Position numbers and translations under genes: made by a program. Source: Streptomyces sp. CB02400 (GTDB taxonomy: Bacteria > Actinomycetota > Actinomycetes > Streptomycetales > Streptomycetaceae). From it: a stretch of 64,000 nt of DNA. Location: the NCBI RefSeq assembly GCF_001905725.1, contig NZ_LIWB01000020.1:62001-126000 (forward strand), read 5' to 3'. Below are positions 40,370 through 48,638 of the stretch, piece by piece. Below the pieces are notes generated by a model. That model was given only the letters and a program-made list of their open reading frames with translations, had not been told where the DNA came from and did not search any database. How positions within the stretch are numbered: position 1 is the first letter of the stretch; each line of letters begins with the position of its first letter.

Positions 40370-41640
40370 CCGTCGTGCTCCGCGCCCCGGCGGCCCGGAG
40401 TCCGCCCCGCCGTCGCCTTCGCCCTCGTCGCCGCCTCTGTCCTCGTCACCGCCTTCGCCGTCGCCGTCGCCGTCGCCATCGCCGGGAAGTCTGCGGCGAC
40501 GGTCCGTGCCACATGGCCGATGAACCGGGCGAGGTCGGGGCAGTACACGGACGGGTTGTCGTGACCCGCGCCGCCGGATCCCGCCCGGTAGCGGTGCGGA
40601 TAGTGGCCGCCGCCGCACACGGCCACCAGCGGGCAGGCCCGGCAGCCGGCGCAGAGCCCCGCCCGGCCGGCCTGGCGGGCCACGACGCCCGGGTGGCGGA
40701 GCAGCGCGTCGAACGGGTCGCGGTGCACGCTGAGTCCCGTACGGTCGGCCCCGTCGTAGGTGGTCTTGAGATGGTCGGAGAGCGTGAGCGAACCGTCGGT
40801 GTCGATCACTGCGAGCCGGCTCGGGCCGCCGCCGATCACCTCGCTGCCGGAGGCGCCGCCGAGCAGCAGGTCGATCACCGACTCGAAGAGGGTGACGCGC
40901 GGCGCCCGGCCCGCGCTTCCGTACCAGCGGTCGAAGACCCGGACGAGCCAGTCGGCGTACGGGGTCCGGGCCGGGTCCGGGACGCGGCCGGGCGGGGGGA
41001 CGGTCCAGTTGCCGAGCGGCAGGATGAAGGTGAGGGCGGGCGGATCGTACGAGAGCAGGTGGTCGTACGTGGTGAGCGGGTCGGTCGTCGGGTCGACCGT
41101 GGTGAGCAGTCCGCTCCAGAGCGGACGGTGCTCGGGGCGGGCGAGGAGTGCCAGCGCGGCGGCCACCCGGGCATGACTGCCGCGGCCGGCCGGGTCGCGG
41201 CGGTACCGGTCGTGGACGGCGGGCGGGCCGTCCAGGCTGACACCGATCCGGATGTCCTCAGCGTGGCAGAGCCTCAGGACCGTCTCGTCGAGGAGGGTGC
41301 CGTTGGTCTGGAGGGCCACCTCGGCACGGGTGGCGGCGGGCAGCGCGGCCCGCAGTCCGCGGACGAACCGGGCGAGGAACTCCCCGCCCGCGAGCAGGGG
41401 TTCGCCGCCGTGCAGGATCACCCGGACGGAGCGGAGGGAGTGGCGGCGGGCGTGCTCGGCGATCCGCAGGACGAGCCGCCCGGCCGTCGCGGGGGCCATT
41501 CCGACCGGCTGGGTGCGCCAGCCCCGGTCCTCGCTCTCGTACACGTAGCAGTAGCGGCAGGCGAGGTTGCAGCGGCTGTGCACCTTGACCAGGAACTCCC
41601 GGAACGGGAGCGGCGGCCGGGACCGTTCGGGCACGGTCAC
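40366..41640 (-). CDS. fxsB: Radical SAM/SPASM cyclophane-forming peptide maturase, FxsB-like
   Basis: This 424-residue protein has the radical SAM cluster motif C24-x3-C28-x2-C31 in 'SRCNLACRYCYVYE', 'LHGGEPLL' after it, 'LQTNGTLLDE' and 'IGVSLDGPPAVHDRYR', all typical of peptide-maturing SPASM enzymes. The SPASM Cys cluster is 'LCAGCRACPLVAVCGGGHYPHRY' in outline, with a further Cys in 'VYCPDLARF'. FxsB-type enzymes join an aromatic ring to a beta-carbon two residues on, making a three-residue cyclophane. The GTG at 41640 overlaps the precursor stop. The last 40 residues are Ala/Thr-rich from short DNA repeats. Confidence 0.88.
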   Translation of the reverse strand: MTVPERSRPPLPFREFLVKVHSRCNLACRYCYVYESEDRGWRTQPVGMAPATAGRLVLRIAEHARRHSLRSVRVILHGGEPLLAGGEFLARFVRGLRAALPAATRAEVALQTNGTLLDETVLRLCHAEDIRIGVSLDGPPAVHDRYRRDPAGRGSHARVAAALALLARPEHRPLWSGLLTTVDPTTDPLTTYDHLLSYDPPALTFILPLGNWTVPPPGRVPDPARTPYADWLVRVFDRWYGSAGRAPRVTLFESVIDLLLGGASGSEVIGGGPSRLAVIDTDGSLTLSDHLKTTYDGADRTGLSVHRDPFDALLRHPGVVARQAGRAGLCAGCRACPLVAVCGGGHYPHRYRAGSGGAGHDNPSVYCPDLARFIGHVARTVAADFPAMATATATAKAVTRTEAATRAKATAGRTPGRRGAEHDG

Positions 41641-41930
41641 ACCAGGGGGTCGTCGATGGGCACTGCGGACGAGTTGTAGGCGGCGAGCGGTGCCTCCTCG
41701 GCCATCAGCCGGTCGAGGACGCGCCGGGCTGCGCGGGCGAGCACCGGGTTCGGCGCGTCGAGGAGCTCCTCCAGCGGAAGCCCCGCGAGATCCGGGAGAT
41801 CCGGGAGATCCGGGAGACAGGGAACCCTCGGGAGATCCGGCAGGTCCGCCGGTTCCGCCCGGTCCATCGGTTCCGGCACCCTCGCGGGCGGTACGACGTC
41901 CGGACCTCGCTCGAGTGGACCGGCCCTCAT
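41637..41930 (-). CDS. FxsA-like RiPP precursor peptide, atypical C-terminus
   Basis: This 97-residue peptide opens the maturase operon. Residues 28-48 are a run of L-P-D repeats, created by three tandem copies of gatccggga in the DNA. 'LAGLPLEELLDAPNPVLARA' then 'RRVLDRLMAEE' look like the conserved leader of FxsA-type precursors, which is helical and ends near the modified residues. The C-terminus is A-A-Y85-N-S87-S-A-V-P-I-D-D-P-L-V. FxsA proteins end in F-x-S-x-x-COOH; here Y-N-S takes the place of F-x-S and ten more residues follow. GGGGGAG precedes the ATG at 41930, and the stop overlaps the maturase GTG. Tyr85-Ser87 is the predicted cyclophane; the acidic tail may be hydroxylated. Confidence 0.8.
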   Translation of the reverse strand: MRAGPLERGPDVVPPARVPEPMDRAEPADLPDLPRVPCLPDLPDLPDLAGLPLEELLDAPNPVLARAARRVLDRLMAEEAPLAAYNSSAVPIDDPLV

Positions 41931-42162
41931 GCACTCCCCCTGTCGCGCGCGTGTCCCACGGCCCGCCCGCCTCCGGTGTCCCCGCGCTCCGTCCTGCGCG
42001 GAGCCGTGCGGGCTCCTCTCCATGTCATGGCCATCCATCGCCCCCGCCAAACAGATGACCGATTCATCGACGGCGTGATCGAGGCGGCGCGGCAATGGCG
42101 CGGGCCTGCCTGTCCCTGGGCCACAATACGTGCGACGCGGCCCGAACAGCCAGGGAGTTCCG

Positions 42163-43833
42163 ATGAGTTGGAAGCGAAAGACCACAGGCCCTCGCTCCAC
42201 CGCCGAACACCCTCTGCCACGGTCCGTGGCCAGGCTGTTCCCCACTCCGGGGGCATCGGCCGACCCGCTGTCCCGCTGGATCGTGCCGGCCCTGCTGATC
42301 GGCGCGGTGGCGGGGCTGGGCGCGGTGGCGCTGTTCGGACTGCTGCATCTGGGCACCGAGTTACTCCTCGAAAACATCGCCGGATTCCGCCCGTACCGGA
42401 CCTCCGCCGAGGGCGGCTTCCGTGAACTGGTCCCGTCCGAACGCCCCTGGGCCGTCCCGCTGGTGGCCGCCGGGGGCGCGCTCCTCGCCACCGCGTTCGC
42501 CGTCTGGCTGGCCCCCGAGGCGCGCGGGCACGGGACGGACTCCGCGATCGCCGCCGCACACCACGATCCGTCCGGGATGCGCGGCCGGACGACCGTGGTG
42601 AAGCTCGTCGCGTCAGCACTGACCCTCGGTTCCGGCGGTTCGGGCGGTACGGAGGGGCCCGCCGCGCAGATCTCGGCGGCGTTCGGCTCGGTGATCGCCC
42701 GCCGTACCGGCATGTCCCGGCGACAGGCCCGCACCGCCCTGGTGATCGGCCTCGCCTCGGGCGTCGGCGCGATCTTCCAGGCCCCGCTGGGCGGGGCACT
42801 GCTCGGCGCGGAGCTCCTGTACCGCAGGGAGATGGACGCCCGGGTGCTGCCGAAGGCGCTCTTGGCGGCCTGCTCGGGCTGGCTGGTCTTCGGCGCGTGC
42901 TACGGCTTCGCGCCCGTCCTCGGGCGGCACTCGGCGGACGGATTGGGCTTCGGAGCCGGCGACTTCGTCCTGATCGCCGTGACCGGGCTGCTGTGCGGAC
43001 TGGCCGGCCGGCTCTACACCGGCGCCTTCTACGCCGTGCACCTGCGCACCGAGGACCGCGTCCGGTCCGTACCGGCCAGGATCGCCGCCCCGGCGGCCGC
43101 CGCCCTGCTCGTGGGCGTCCTCGGGCTGCTGGTGCCCGGTGTGCTCGGCACGGGGTACGGCCTGATGGAGGCGCTCACCGACCGTGAACTCGTCGCCGAA
43201 CTTCCCGTACTGATGTTGCTCGCCATCCCGCTCGCGAAGATCGCGGGCACGGCCCTGACCGTCGGCTCCGGCGGCTCCGGCGGCATCTTCGGACCGTGCA
43301 TGGTCGTGGGCGCGGGGACGGGCGCGCTCGCCTGGCGCCTCGGCGAGGCGCTGCATCTGCCGTCGGCCGGGCCGCTCCCGTACGTGGTGGTGGGCATGGC
43401 GGCCTGCCTGGGACCCGTGGCCAACGCGCCGCTCGGCGTGCTGGTCATGGCGACGGAGATGGTCGCGGACGCCTCCCTCCTGGGGCCGGGCATGCTGGCG
43501 GTCCTGTGCGCGTCGGCGGTGACGGGACGCACGACGCTGTACCGGAGCCAACTGGAGCGCCGGCCGCGGGAGACGGCCGAGGAGCAGGACGAGGCGACGG
43601 AGAGCCGGTCCGGGACGGCGCACACCCCGAACCCGGTCCCGACGGCGGCCCGGACTCCTGTCCGGGAGCCCGGGCCACCGCCGGAGCCGAAGCCCGCACC
43701 CCTGGCCACCGGCGGGGCGACGGTGACGGCGGCCGGCTCTGCCGCGGACCCGACGGCCGACCCCGTCGCCGGGCCCGCGGTCCCGCCGGCGGCTCAGCCC
43801 TCGCCGTCCGCCCCCGCCTGCGCGCCCGACTGA
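42163..43833 (+). CDS. ClC-family chloride channel/antiporter
   Basis: This 556-residue membrane protein has the ClC architecture: about ten long hydrophobic segments and the selectivity-filter motifs 'LTLGSGGSGGTEGPAAQI' (GxEGP type, with the gating Glu) and 'LTVGSGGSGGIFGPCMVVGA' (GxFxP type). It should move chloride or another anion, possibly coupled to protons. The last 100 residues are Pro/Ala-rich and have no recognised domain. The ATG at 42163 follows AGGGAG. It is divergent from the precursor gene and its 3' end overlaps the convergent Trypco1 gene by 40 bp. Confidence 0.92.
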   Translation: MSWKRKTTGPRSTAEHPLPRSVARLFPTPGASADPLSRWIVPALLIGAVAGLGAVALFGLLHLGTELLLENIAGFRPYRTSAEGGFRELVPSERPWAVPLVAAGGALLATAFAVWLAPEARGHGTDSAIAAAHHDPSGMRGRTTVVKLVASALTLGSGGSGGTEGPAAQISAAFGSVIARRTGMSRRQARTALVIGLASGVGAIFQAPLGGALLGAELLYRREMDARVLPKALLAACSGWLVFGACYGFAPVLGRHSADGLGFGAGDFVLIAVTGLLCGLAGRLYTGAFYAVHLRTEDRVRSVPARIAAPAAAALLVGVLGLLVPGVLGTGYGLMEALTDRELVAELPVLMLLAIPLAKIAGTALTVGSGGSGGIFGPCMVVGAGTGALAWRLGEALHLPSAGPLPYVVVGMAACLGPVANAPLGVLVMATEMVADASLLGPGMLAVLCASAVTGRTTLYRSQLERRPRETAEEQDEATESRSGTAHTPNPVPTAARTPVREPGPPPEPKPAPLATGGATVTAAGSAADPTADPVAGPAVPPAAQPSPSAPACAPD

Positions 43834-44240
43834 CCTCCGGCCGCGTCGTCCCCGTTCCCGCCTCCGGCCGGGGGTGCTTCGTCCTCCTCGGGCCGTCGGT
43901 CCTGCTCGCCCCGCTCCCAGACCACCTTGACCTTGAGGTGTCCCTCGACCCCGGTACGGGCGATCACCGCACCGGTCTCCACGTTGAACTTCACCCCGAA
44001 CTCGAGCTCCACCGTCGACGGCGGTGCGGGCAGCGACACCATCCGCTCCAGCGTCCGCCCGGCCATCTGCCGGACCTGGTCGAGCCCTTCCTCGAACCGT
44101 CCCGCCGCGACGTCCACGGCACCGTTCCCCGACCGGTCACGACTCCGGGCCCGCACGATCTCCGGATCCTGGTCCTCGAAAGCCACGTACACCGCGGCGT
44201 CCCCGTCGCCGAGTCCGAACCGCGCCAACTCCTCCGGCAT
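43794..44240 (-). CDS. Trypsin-co-occurring domain protein (Trypco1, CU044_2847 family)
   Basis: This 148-residue protein has a compact domain in residues 1-110 with 'AAVYVAFEDQD', then 'VELEFGVKFNVETGAVIAR' and 'GHLKVKVVWERG', which fits the Trypco1/CU044_2847 family as I remember it. That domain is known for appearing beside trypsin-like proteases in actinobacterial conflict systems, and one such protease is encoded at 30665. The C-terminal 35 residues are Gly/Asp-rich. GGAGGGG precedes the ATG at 44240. Function unknown; it may be a sensor or inhibitor of the protease. Confidence 0.72.
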   Translation of the reverse strand: MPEELARFGLGDGDAAVYVAFEDQDPEIVRARSRDRSGNGAVDVAAGRFEEGLDQVRQMAGRTLERMVSLPAPPSTVELEFGVKFNVETGAVIARTGVEGHLKVKVVWERGEQDRRPEEDEAPPAGGGNGDDAAGGQSGAQAGADGEG

Positions 44241-44435
44241 GTCCCCTCCGCCCGCTCCGGACCGGGCCGTGCGCCCGGCGGCGCCAGCCTACGGCGCGAG
44301 GCGCCAAAGCACACCGAAACGGACCGTCCTCGAACCCCTCACCGAACAGGCCTGACGGAGCGCGCCCGGCCCCGTCGTCGCGGTCACCACGGCGGCCCCA
44401 CGACACCTGTCTTCGGTCGGCGCCCCGGAAACAGT

Positions 44436-44472
44436 CGGGGGCCGTTCCAGCTCTTCGCTGGAACGGCCCCCG
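44436..44472 (-). terminator. Terminator of tRNA-Pro copy 2
   Basis: A perfect 15-bp stem (44436-44450 with 44458-44472) and a 7-base loop lie directly after the minus-strand tRNA. Confidence 0.85.
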
Positions 44473-44490
44473 GCCTACGACTTCGCAAAG

Positions 44491-44564
<74 letters not shown>

Positions 44565-44664
44565 GTGCGATCGCGTGGGGTGAATCCGCGTGATCGCGCG
44601 AACAGCACTTTACCCCACGCCCCCGGCGCGGCCCGAATCGGACCGGGCGCGGGACAATCGGCGT

Positions 44665-45189
44665 ATGGGCAGCATGGAGAGCACGTCGTCGGGCCGGACG
44701 GCCGCCGCGCGGGACCGGGACAGCGAGGGGCGGGCGCGCAACGCCCGGCCGCGGGACGGACTCGGGCGGCCCCTGCCGTACGGCGCACCGGGGGTGCCCC
44801 GGCAGCCCGAGGGGGTGGTGCGGCGGCCGGAGGAGAGCGTCGCGGAGGCGCAGCGGCTGCTGGACGAGGGGAAGCCGTTCCACGCGCACGAGGTGTTCGA
44901 GGACGCCTGGAAGTCGGGGCCGGAGGAGGAGCGCGAGCTGTGGCGGGGGCTGGCGCAGCTCGCCGTGGGGCTCACCCATGCCGCGCGCGGGAACGTCACC
45001 GGCGGGGCGCGGCTGCTGCGGCGGGGAGCCGGCGCGGCGGAGGCGTGGACCTCGGGAGCCGGCCACCGGCCGCACGGGATCGATCTTCCGGGCGTGATCG
45101 CCTGGGCCCGCGAGCTGGCCGCCGAGGTGGAGGCGGGTGTTCCGGTGGACGCGGGGGCGCGGGCGCCCCGGCTGCGGGGGGCCTCCTGA
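44665..45189 (+). CDS. DUF309 domain protein
   Basis: This 174-residue protein has a variable, charged N-terminus (about 60 residues) and a DUF309 domain: 'EAQRLLDEGKPFHAHEVFED' and 'WRGLAQLAVGLTHAARGN', with the H-x-x-x-E pair characteristic of the family. DUF309 proteins are small helical, probably metal-binding proteins of unknown function. The ATG at 44665 is used; an earlier start at 44590 would reach into the tRNA promoter. It precedes cobF by 56 bp and may be co-transcribed with it. Confidence 0.85.
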   Translation: MGSMESTSSGRTAAARDRDSEGRARNARPRDGLGRPLPYGAPGVPRQPEGVVRRPEESVAEAQRLLDEGKPFHAHEVFEDAWKSGPEEERELWRGLAQLAVGLTHAARGNVTGGARLLRRGAGAAEAWTSGAGHRPHGIDLPGVIAWARELAAEVEAGVPVDAGARAPRLRGAS

Positions 45190-45245
45190 CGGAGGGGTCG
45201 GGTGCGGTGCACGCGCTGTCAGTGGCGTGCGGCAGACTCGGGGGC

Positions 45246-46019
45246 GTGCGAGAGATTCATGTCATCGGTATCGGCGCGGGCGACCCCGACCAGCTGACCC
45301 TGCAGGCGGTCAGGGCGCTGCGGAGCACGGACGTGTTCTTCATCCTGGACAAGGGCGAGGCGAAGGCGGACCTGACCCGGCTGCGCCGGGACATGCTCGA
45401 CACGCACATACCGGGGGGTGCCTACCGCGTCGTCGAGGCACGTGACCCGGAGCGGGACCGGACGGCCGGCGGGTCGGCCTACTCCCCCGCCGTCGGGGAC
45501 TGGCGCAGTGCCCGCGCGGACATCTACGAGCGGATGATCTCCGAGGAGCTGGGCGAGGACCAGACCGGGGCGTTCCTGGTGTGGGGGGACCCGGCGCTGT
45601 ACGACAGCACGATCGGCATCCTCGAGGAAATCCTGGAGCGCGGCCGTGTCGCCTTCGACTACGACGTCGTACCGGGCATCAGCAGTGTGTCGGCGCTCGT
45701 CGCCCGGCACCGGACCGGGCTCAACCGGGTCGCCCGCCCGGTGCAGATCACCACGGGGCGGCGGCTCGCCGAGGGGTTCCCGGAGGGTGTGGACGACGTG
45801 GTGGTGATGCTGGACGCCCATCAGAGCTTCCGCGCGTACGCCGACCAGGACGTCGACATCTACTGGGGCGCCTACATCGGCACGCCGGACGAGATCCTCG
45901 TCTCCGGGCCGCTGGCCGAGGCGGCTCCCCGTATCGAGCGGCTCCGCGCGGAGGCCCGCGAGCGCAAGGGCTGGATCATGGACACGTATCTGCTGCGCCG
46001 CAGACCGGCCGAGGGCTGA
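45246..46019 (+). CDS. cobF: Precorrin-6A synthase (deacetylating)
   Basis: This 257-residue protein is a SAM-dependent tetrapyrrole methylase of the CobF type, which methylates C-1 of precorrin-5 and releases acetate. It begins 'IHVIGIGAGDPDQLTLQAV' and has 'FLVWGDPALYDSTIGIL' and 'YDVVPGISSVSALVARH', the family's substrate and SAM sites. The start is a GTG at 45246. The convergent cobK gene beyond it catalyses the next step, reduction of precorrin-6A, so the two form a corrin-ring pair, although on opposite strands. It ends before a decayed copy of the cobK 3' end. Confidence 0.92.
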   Translation: MREIHVIGIGAGDPDQLTLQAVRALRSTDVFFILDKGEAKADLTRLRRDMLDTHIPGGAYRVVEARDPERDRTAGGSAYSPAVGDWRSARADIYERMISEELGEDQTGAFLVWGDPALYDSTIGILEEILERGRVAFDYDVVPGISSVSALVARHRTGLNRVARPVQITTGRRLAEGFPEGVDDVVVMLDAHQSFRAYADQDVDIYWGAYIGTPDEILVSGPLAEAAPRIERLRAEARERKGWIMDTYLLRRRPAEG

Positions 46020-46105
46020 GCATCCGGTCGGGTGCGCCCGGCCGCCGAACCGCCGGGGCACACCCTGGCGGAGTGCCGGGCCGCCGGTCACGGCCGGCCA
46101 GGGGC

Positions 46106-46216
46106 GTCCAGCCGGCGCAGGGCCCCGGAACGCCGTCGACGGCGGTCACGCCGCACGGTAGAGGCGGGCGGCGCACAACGACGGTCCCGGAGGCCCGGGC
46201 TGCGGGCCCCGGTGAA
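46106..46216 (-). pseudogene. Decayed partial duplicate of the cobK 3' end
   Basis: About 110 bp here align by eye with 46330-46440 inside cobK, for example gcgtccag-ccggcgcagg against gcgtccag-tcggcgcagg. On the minus strand it reads 'RRPPLPCGVTAVDGVPGP', matching 'RRPLLPDGVTAVPDVP' of CobK. It is out of frame afterwards and lacks the rest of the gene. The segment probably arose by tandem duplication and then decayed. Confidence 0.7.
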
Positions 46217-46248
46217 TGTGACGGCCGACCGCGTCCCGCGCGGCCGGG

Positions 46249-46286
46249 CGTGGGCTGCGTGGCCGGGCGTGGGCTGCGTGGCCGGG
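46249..46286. repeat. 19-bp perfect tandem repeat
   Basis: Two adjacent identical copies of cgtgggctgcgtggccggg lie between the cobK fragment and the cobK gene. Confidence 0.85.
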
Positions 46287-46306
46287 CATGAGACGAGCCG
46301 TCCGGC

Positions 46307-47056
46307 TCAAGGCCGAACGAGAGCGTCCAGTCGGCGCAGGACCGTCGGCACGTCGGGAACTGCTGTCACCCCGTCCGGCAGGAGCGGGCGGCGTACGACG
46401 ACGACCGGGAGGGCGAGGTCGCGGGCCGCGGTGAGTTTGGCGGCGGTCGCCGCGCCGCCGCTGTCCTTCGTCACCAGTACGTCGACGCGGTGGTCGCGCA
46501 GGAGGGCCGTCTCGTCGGCCACGGTGAAGGGGCCGCGGGCCAGGAGCACGCGCGTGTGCGGCGGCATGGGCGGCTCGGGGGGCTCGACCGACCGGACGAC
46601 GAAGCGCAGGTCCGTCAGATGGGCGAAGGCCGCGAGGCCGAGGCGGCCGGTGGTGAGGAGGACCCGGTGTCCGAGCCGGGGCAGCAGATCGGCCGCCGCC
46701 GCCAGTGACGGGACCGGGTGCCAGTCGTCGCGCGGCCCCGGCTGCCAGCCGGGGCGGCGCAGGACCACCAGGGGCAGCCCGGTGGCGGTCGCGGCCCGTG
46801 CCGCGTTCGCCGTGATGGTCTCCGCGAAGGGGTGCGTGGCGTCGACCACCACGTCCACGCGCTGCTCGCACAGCCAGTCCGCCAGCCCCTGGGCGCCCCC
46901 GAAACCGCCGACGCGCAGCTCGCCGGCGACCGCGCCCGGCCGGGACACGCGTCCGGCGAGGGAGGTGGTCACCCTGAGACCGGGGCGGGCGGACAGCTCG
47001 CCGGCCAGTGCGCGTGCCTCGGTGGTGCCGCCGAGGACCAGGACGTGGGGGGGCAT
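46307..47056 (-). CDS. cobK: Precorrin-6A reductase
   Basis: This 249-residue protein is CobK/CbiJ: 'HVLVLGGTTEARALAGEL' at the N-terminus, 'VVVDATHPFAETITANAARA' near residue 70, and 'VLVTKDSGGAATAAKLTAAR' near residue 205, all standard for the family. It reduces precorrin-6A with NADPH in aerobic cobalamin synthesis, the step after CobF. The ATG at 47056 gives a normal-length protein; the open frame upstream overlaps the divergent promoter. A partial decayed duplicate of its 3' end lies 90 bp downstream. Confidence 0.93.
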   Translation of the reverse strand: MPPHVLVLGGTTEARALAGELSARPGLRVTTSLAGRVSRPGAVAGELRVGGFGGAQGLADWLCEQRVDVVVDATHPFAETITANAARAATATGLPLVVLRRPGWQPGPRDDWHPVPSLAAAADLLPRLGHRVLLTTGRLGLAAFAHLTDLRFVVRSVEPPEPPMPPHTRVLLARGPFTVADETALLRDHRVDVLVTKDSGGAATAAKLTAARDLALPVVVVRRPLLPDGVTAVPDVPTVLRRLDALVRP

Positions 47057-47177
47057 GGCGCCGAGGGTACGAGGCCCGGACGCCGCGACCGGCACCGGCC
47101 CGCCCGACGAAGATCGGCAACCGGCCGCACACACGTACCCACACGCCCTACGATGACGCCGGGTGACTGGAGGAAGC

Positions 47178-48638
47178 ATGGCCGTGGACTGGAGCAGGCG
47201 GGGCTATCACGCCCAGCGATGGGCGGCGCGGGGGGCGCTGGCCGCCGCCGCGCTCGCGGTGTCGACCCCCCTCGTCTACGGCGGGCTGCGCGGTCTGCTG
47301 CTGCTGGTGTGCGGGATCGCGGGAGTGGGGCTCAGCGCGGCCGCCGTGTGGTGGACGCTGACCCTGCGGGGCCCGCTGCGGTGGGTGTCCGCGCTGGTCG
47401 CCGTGTGTGTGCCGGCCGGGCTGGTCGCCCTGTTCGCCGTGACCCTGTTCTGGTCGCTGCCGGTGTCCCTGGCCCTGTGGGGGCTGGCGGTGTGGAGCGG
47501 ACGGTTCGCGCTGCGCGGTACGGGCGGCGGGCAGGCCCAGATGCGGGAGCGGCGGCTGCCGCCGCCCCGGCGGCCGGTGCTGATCATGAATCCCCGGTCG
47601 GGCGGCGGCAAGGTGGGCCGGTTCCGGCTGCGGGAGAAGGCGGAGCGCCTGGGCGCCCGGGTGGTACTGCTCGAACCCGGCGAGCAGCACGACGTCACCG
47701 CGCTGGCCCGGGCCGCCGTCGCGGACGGCGCGGATCTGCTGGGCGCCGCCGGCGGCGACGGCACCCAGGCGCTGGTGGCGGCCGTGGCCGCGGAGCACGA
47801 CATCCCGTTCCTCGTCATCAGCGCCGGGACGCGCAATCACTTCGCCCTGGACCTCGGTCTCGACCGCGGCAACCCGGCCGCCTGTCTCGACGCGCTCACG
47901 GACGGTGTCGAGCTCCGTGTCGACCTGGGTTTCGCGGGTGAGCAGCCCTTCGTGAACAACGCCTCCTTCGGCGCGTACGCGGCGATCGTGCAGAGCCCCG
48001 CCTACCGCGACGACAAGATAGGCACCAGCCTGGAGATGCTGCCCGACCTGCTCACCGGTCAGCAGGGGCCCCGGCTGGTCGCCCGCGCGGGGGACACGAC
48101 GCTCACCGCGCCGCAGGCCGTGCTGGTCAGCAACAATCCGTACCGCACCGGCGACCCCTTCGGCCTCGGGCGGCGGGAACGGCTCGACTCCGCCGCGCTC
48201 GGCGTCCTCGGGGTGAAGCTGGAGGGCGCCATCAGCGCCGCCGCCCTGCTGCTGAACCCCGAGCCGAGCGGGCTCACCATCCTGACCGCCACCGAGGTCG
48301 TCGTCGAGGCGGACCGCGCGGAGATCGAGGCCGGGGTCGACGGGGAGGCCATGATCCTGCCCGCCCCCGTCCACTGCCGCATCGCACCCGGCGCGCTGCG
48401 CGTCCGGGTCCCGCGCAGGCGGCCCGGCGTCACACAGGCCCCGCCGCGACTGGACTGGCGGCGGCTGCGCAAGCTGGCGGCGACGGTCGGCCGTACCGCC
48501 GCGCCGAGCCGGCTCCACCGCCCGTACGAGGCACCCCACGGACCGTGGCCGCCGGCCGGACCGCACGCCGGTCCGGGCGGTCCGGACGAGCCGAGCGGGC
48601 GGAACGAGCCGGCCGGGCCCCGCTCAGGGCACCAGTAG
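47178..48638 (+). CDS. Diacylglycerol kinase-family lipid kinase with membrane anchor
   Basis: This 486-residue protein has three or four hydrophobic segments in the first 110 residues, then a DAGK catalytic domain: 'VLIMNPRSGGGKVGRFRL' and 'LLGAAGGDGTQALVAAVAAE' (the G-G-D-G-T nucleotide motif), 'VISAGTRNHFALDLGLDRG' and the C-terminal lobe with 'VDGEAMILPAPVHCRI'. It probably phosphorylates a membrane lipid or a related alcohol. GGAGGAA precedes the ATG at 47178. The last 60 residues are Pro/Gly-rich. The 3' end overlaps the convergent TauE gene by 15 bp. Confidence 0.9.
   Translation: MAVDWSRRGYHAQRWAARGALAAAALAVSTPLVYGGLRGLLLLVCGIAGVGLSAAAVWWTLTLRGPLRWVSALVAVCVPAGLVALFAVTLFWSLPVSLALWGLAVWSGRFALRGTGGGQAQMRERRLPPPRRPVLIMNPRSGGGKVGRFRLREKAERLGARVVLLEPGEQHDVTALARAAVADGADLLGAAGGDGTQALVAAVAAEHDIPFLVISAGTRNHFALDLGLDRGNPAACLDALTDGVELRVDLGFAGEQPFVNNASFGAYAAIVQSPAYRDDKIGTSLEMLPDLLTGQQGPRLVARAGDTTLTAPQAVLVSNNPYRTGDPFGLGRRERLDSAALGVLGVKLEGAISAAALLLNPEPSGLTILTATEVVVEADRAEIEAGVDGEAMILPAPVHCRIAPGALRVRVPRRRPGVTQAPPRLDWRRLRKLAATVGRTAAPSRLHRPYEAPHGPWPPAGPHAGPGGPDEPSGRNEPAGPRSGHQ

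Noticed and set aside
40430..40490. Short tandem repeats near 40450 as a CRISPR-like or regulatory array
   Set aside because: They are simple gccgtc units inside the radical SAM gene, coding Ala/Thr-rich residues; no spacers are present.
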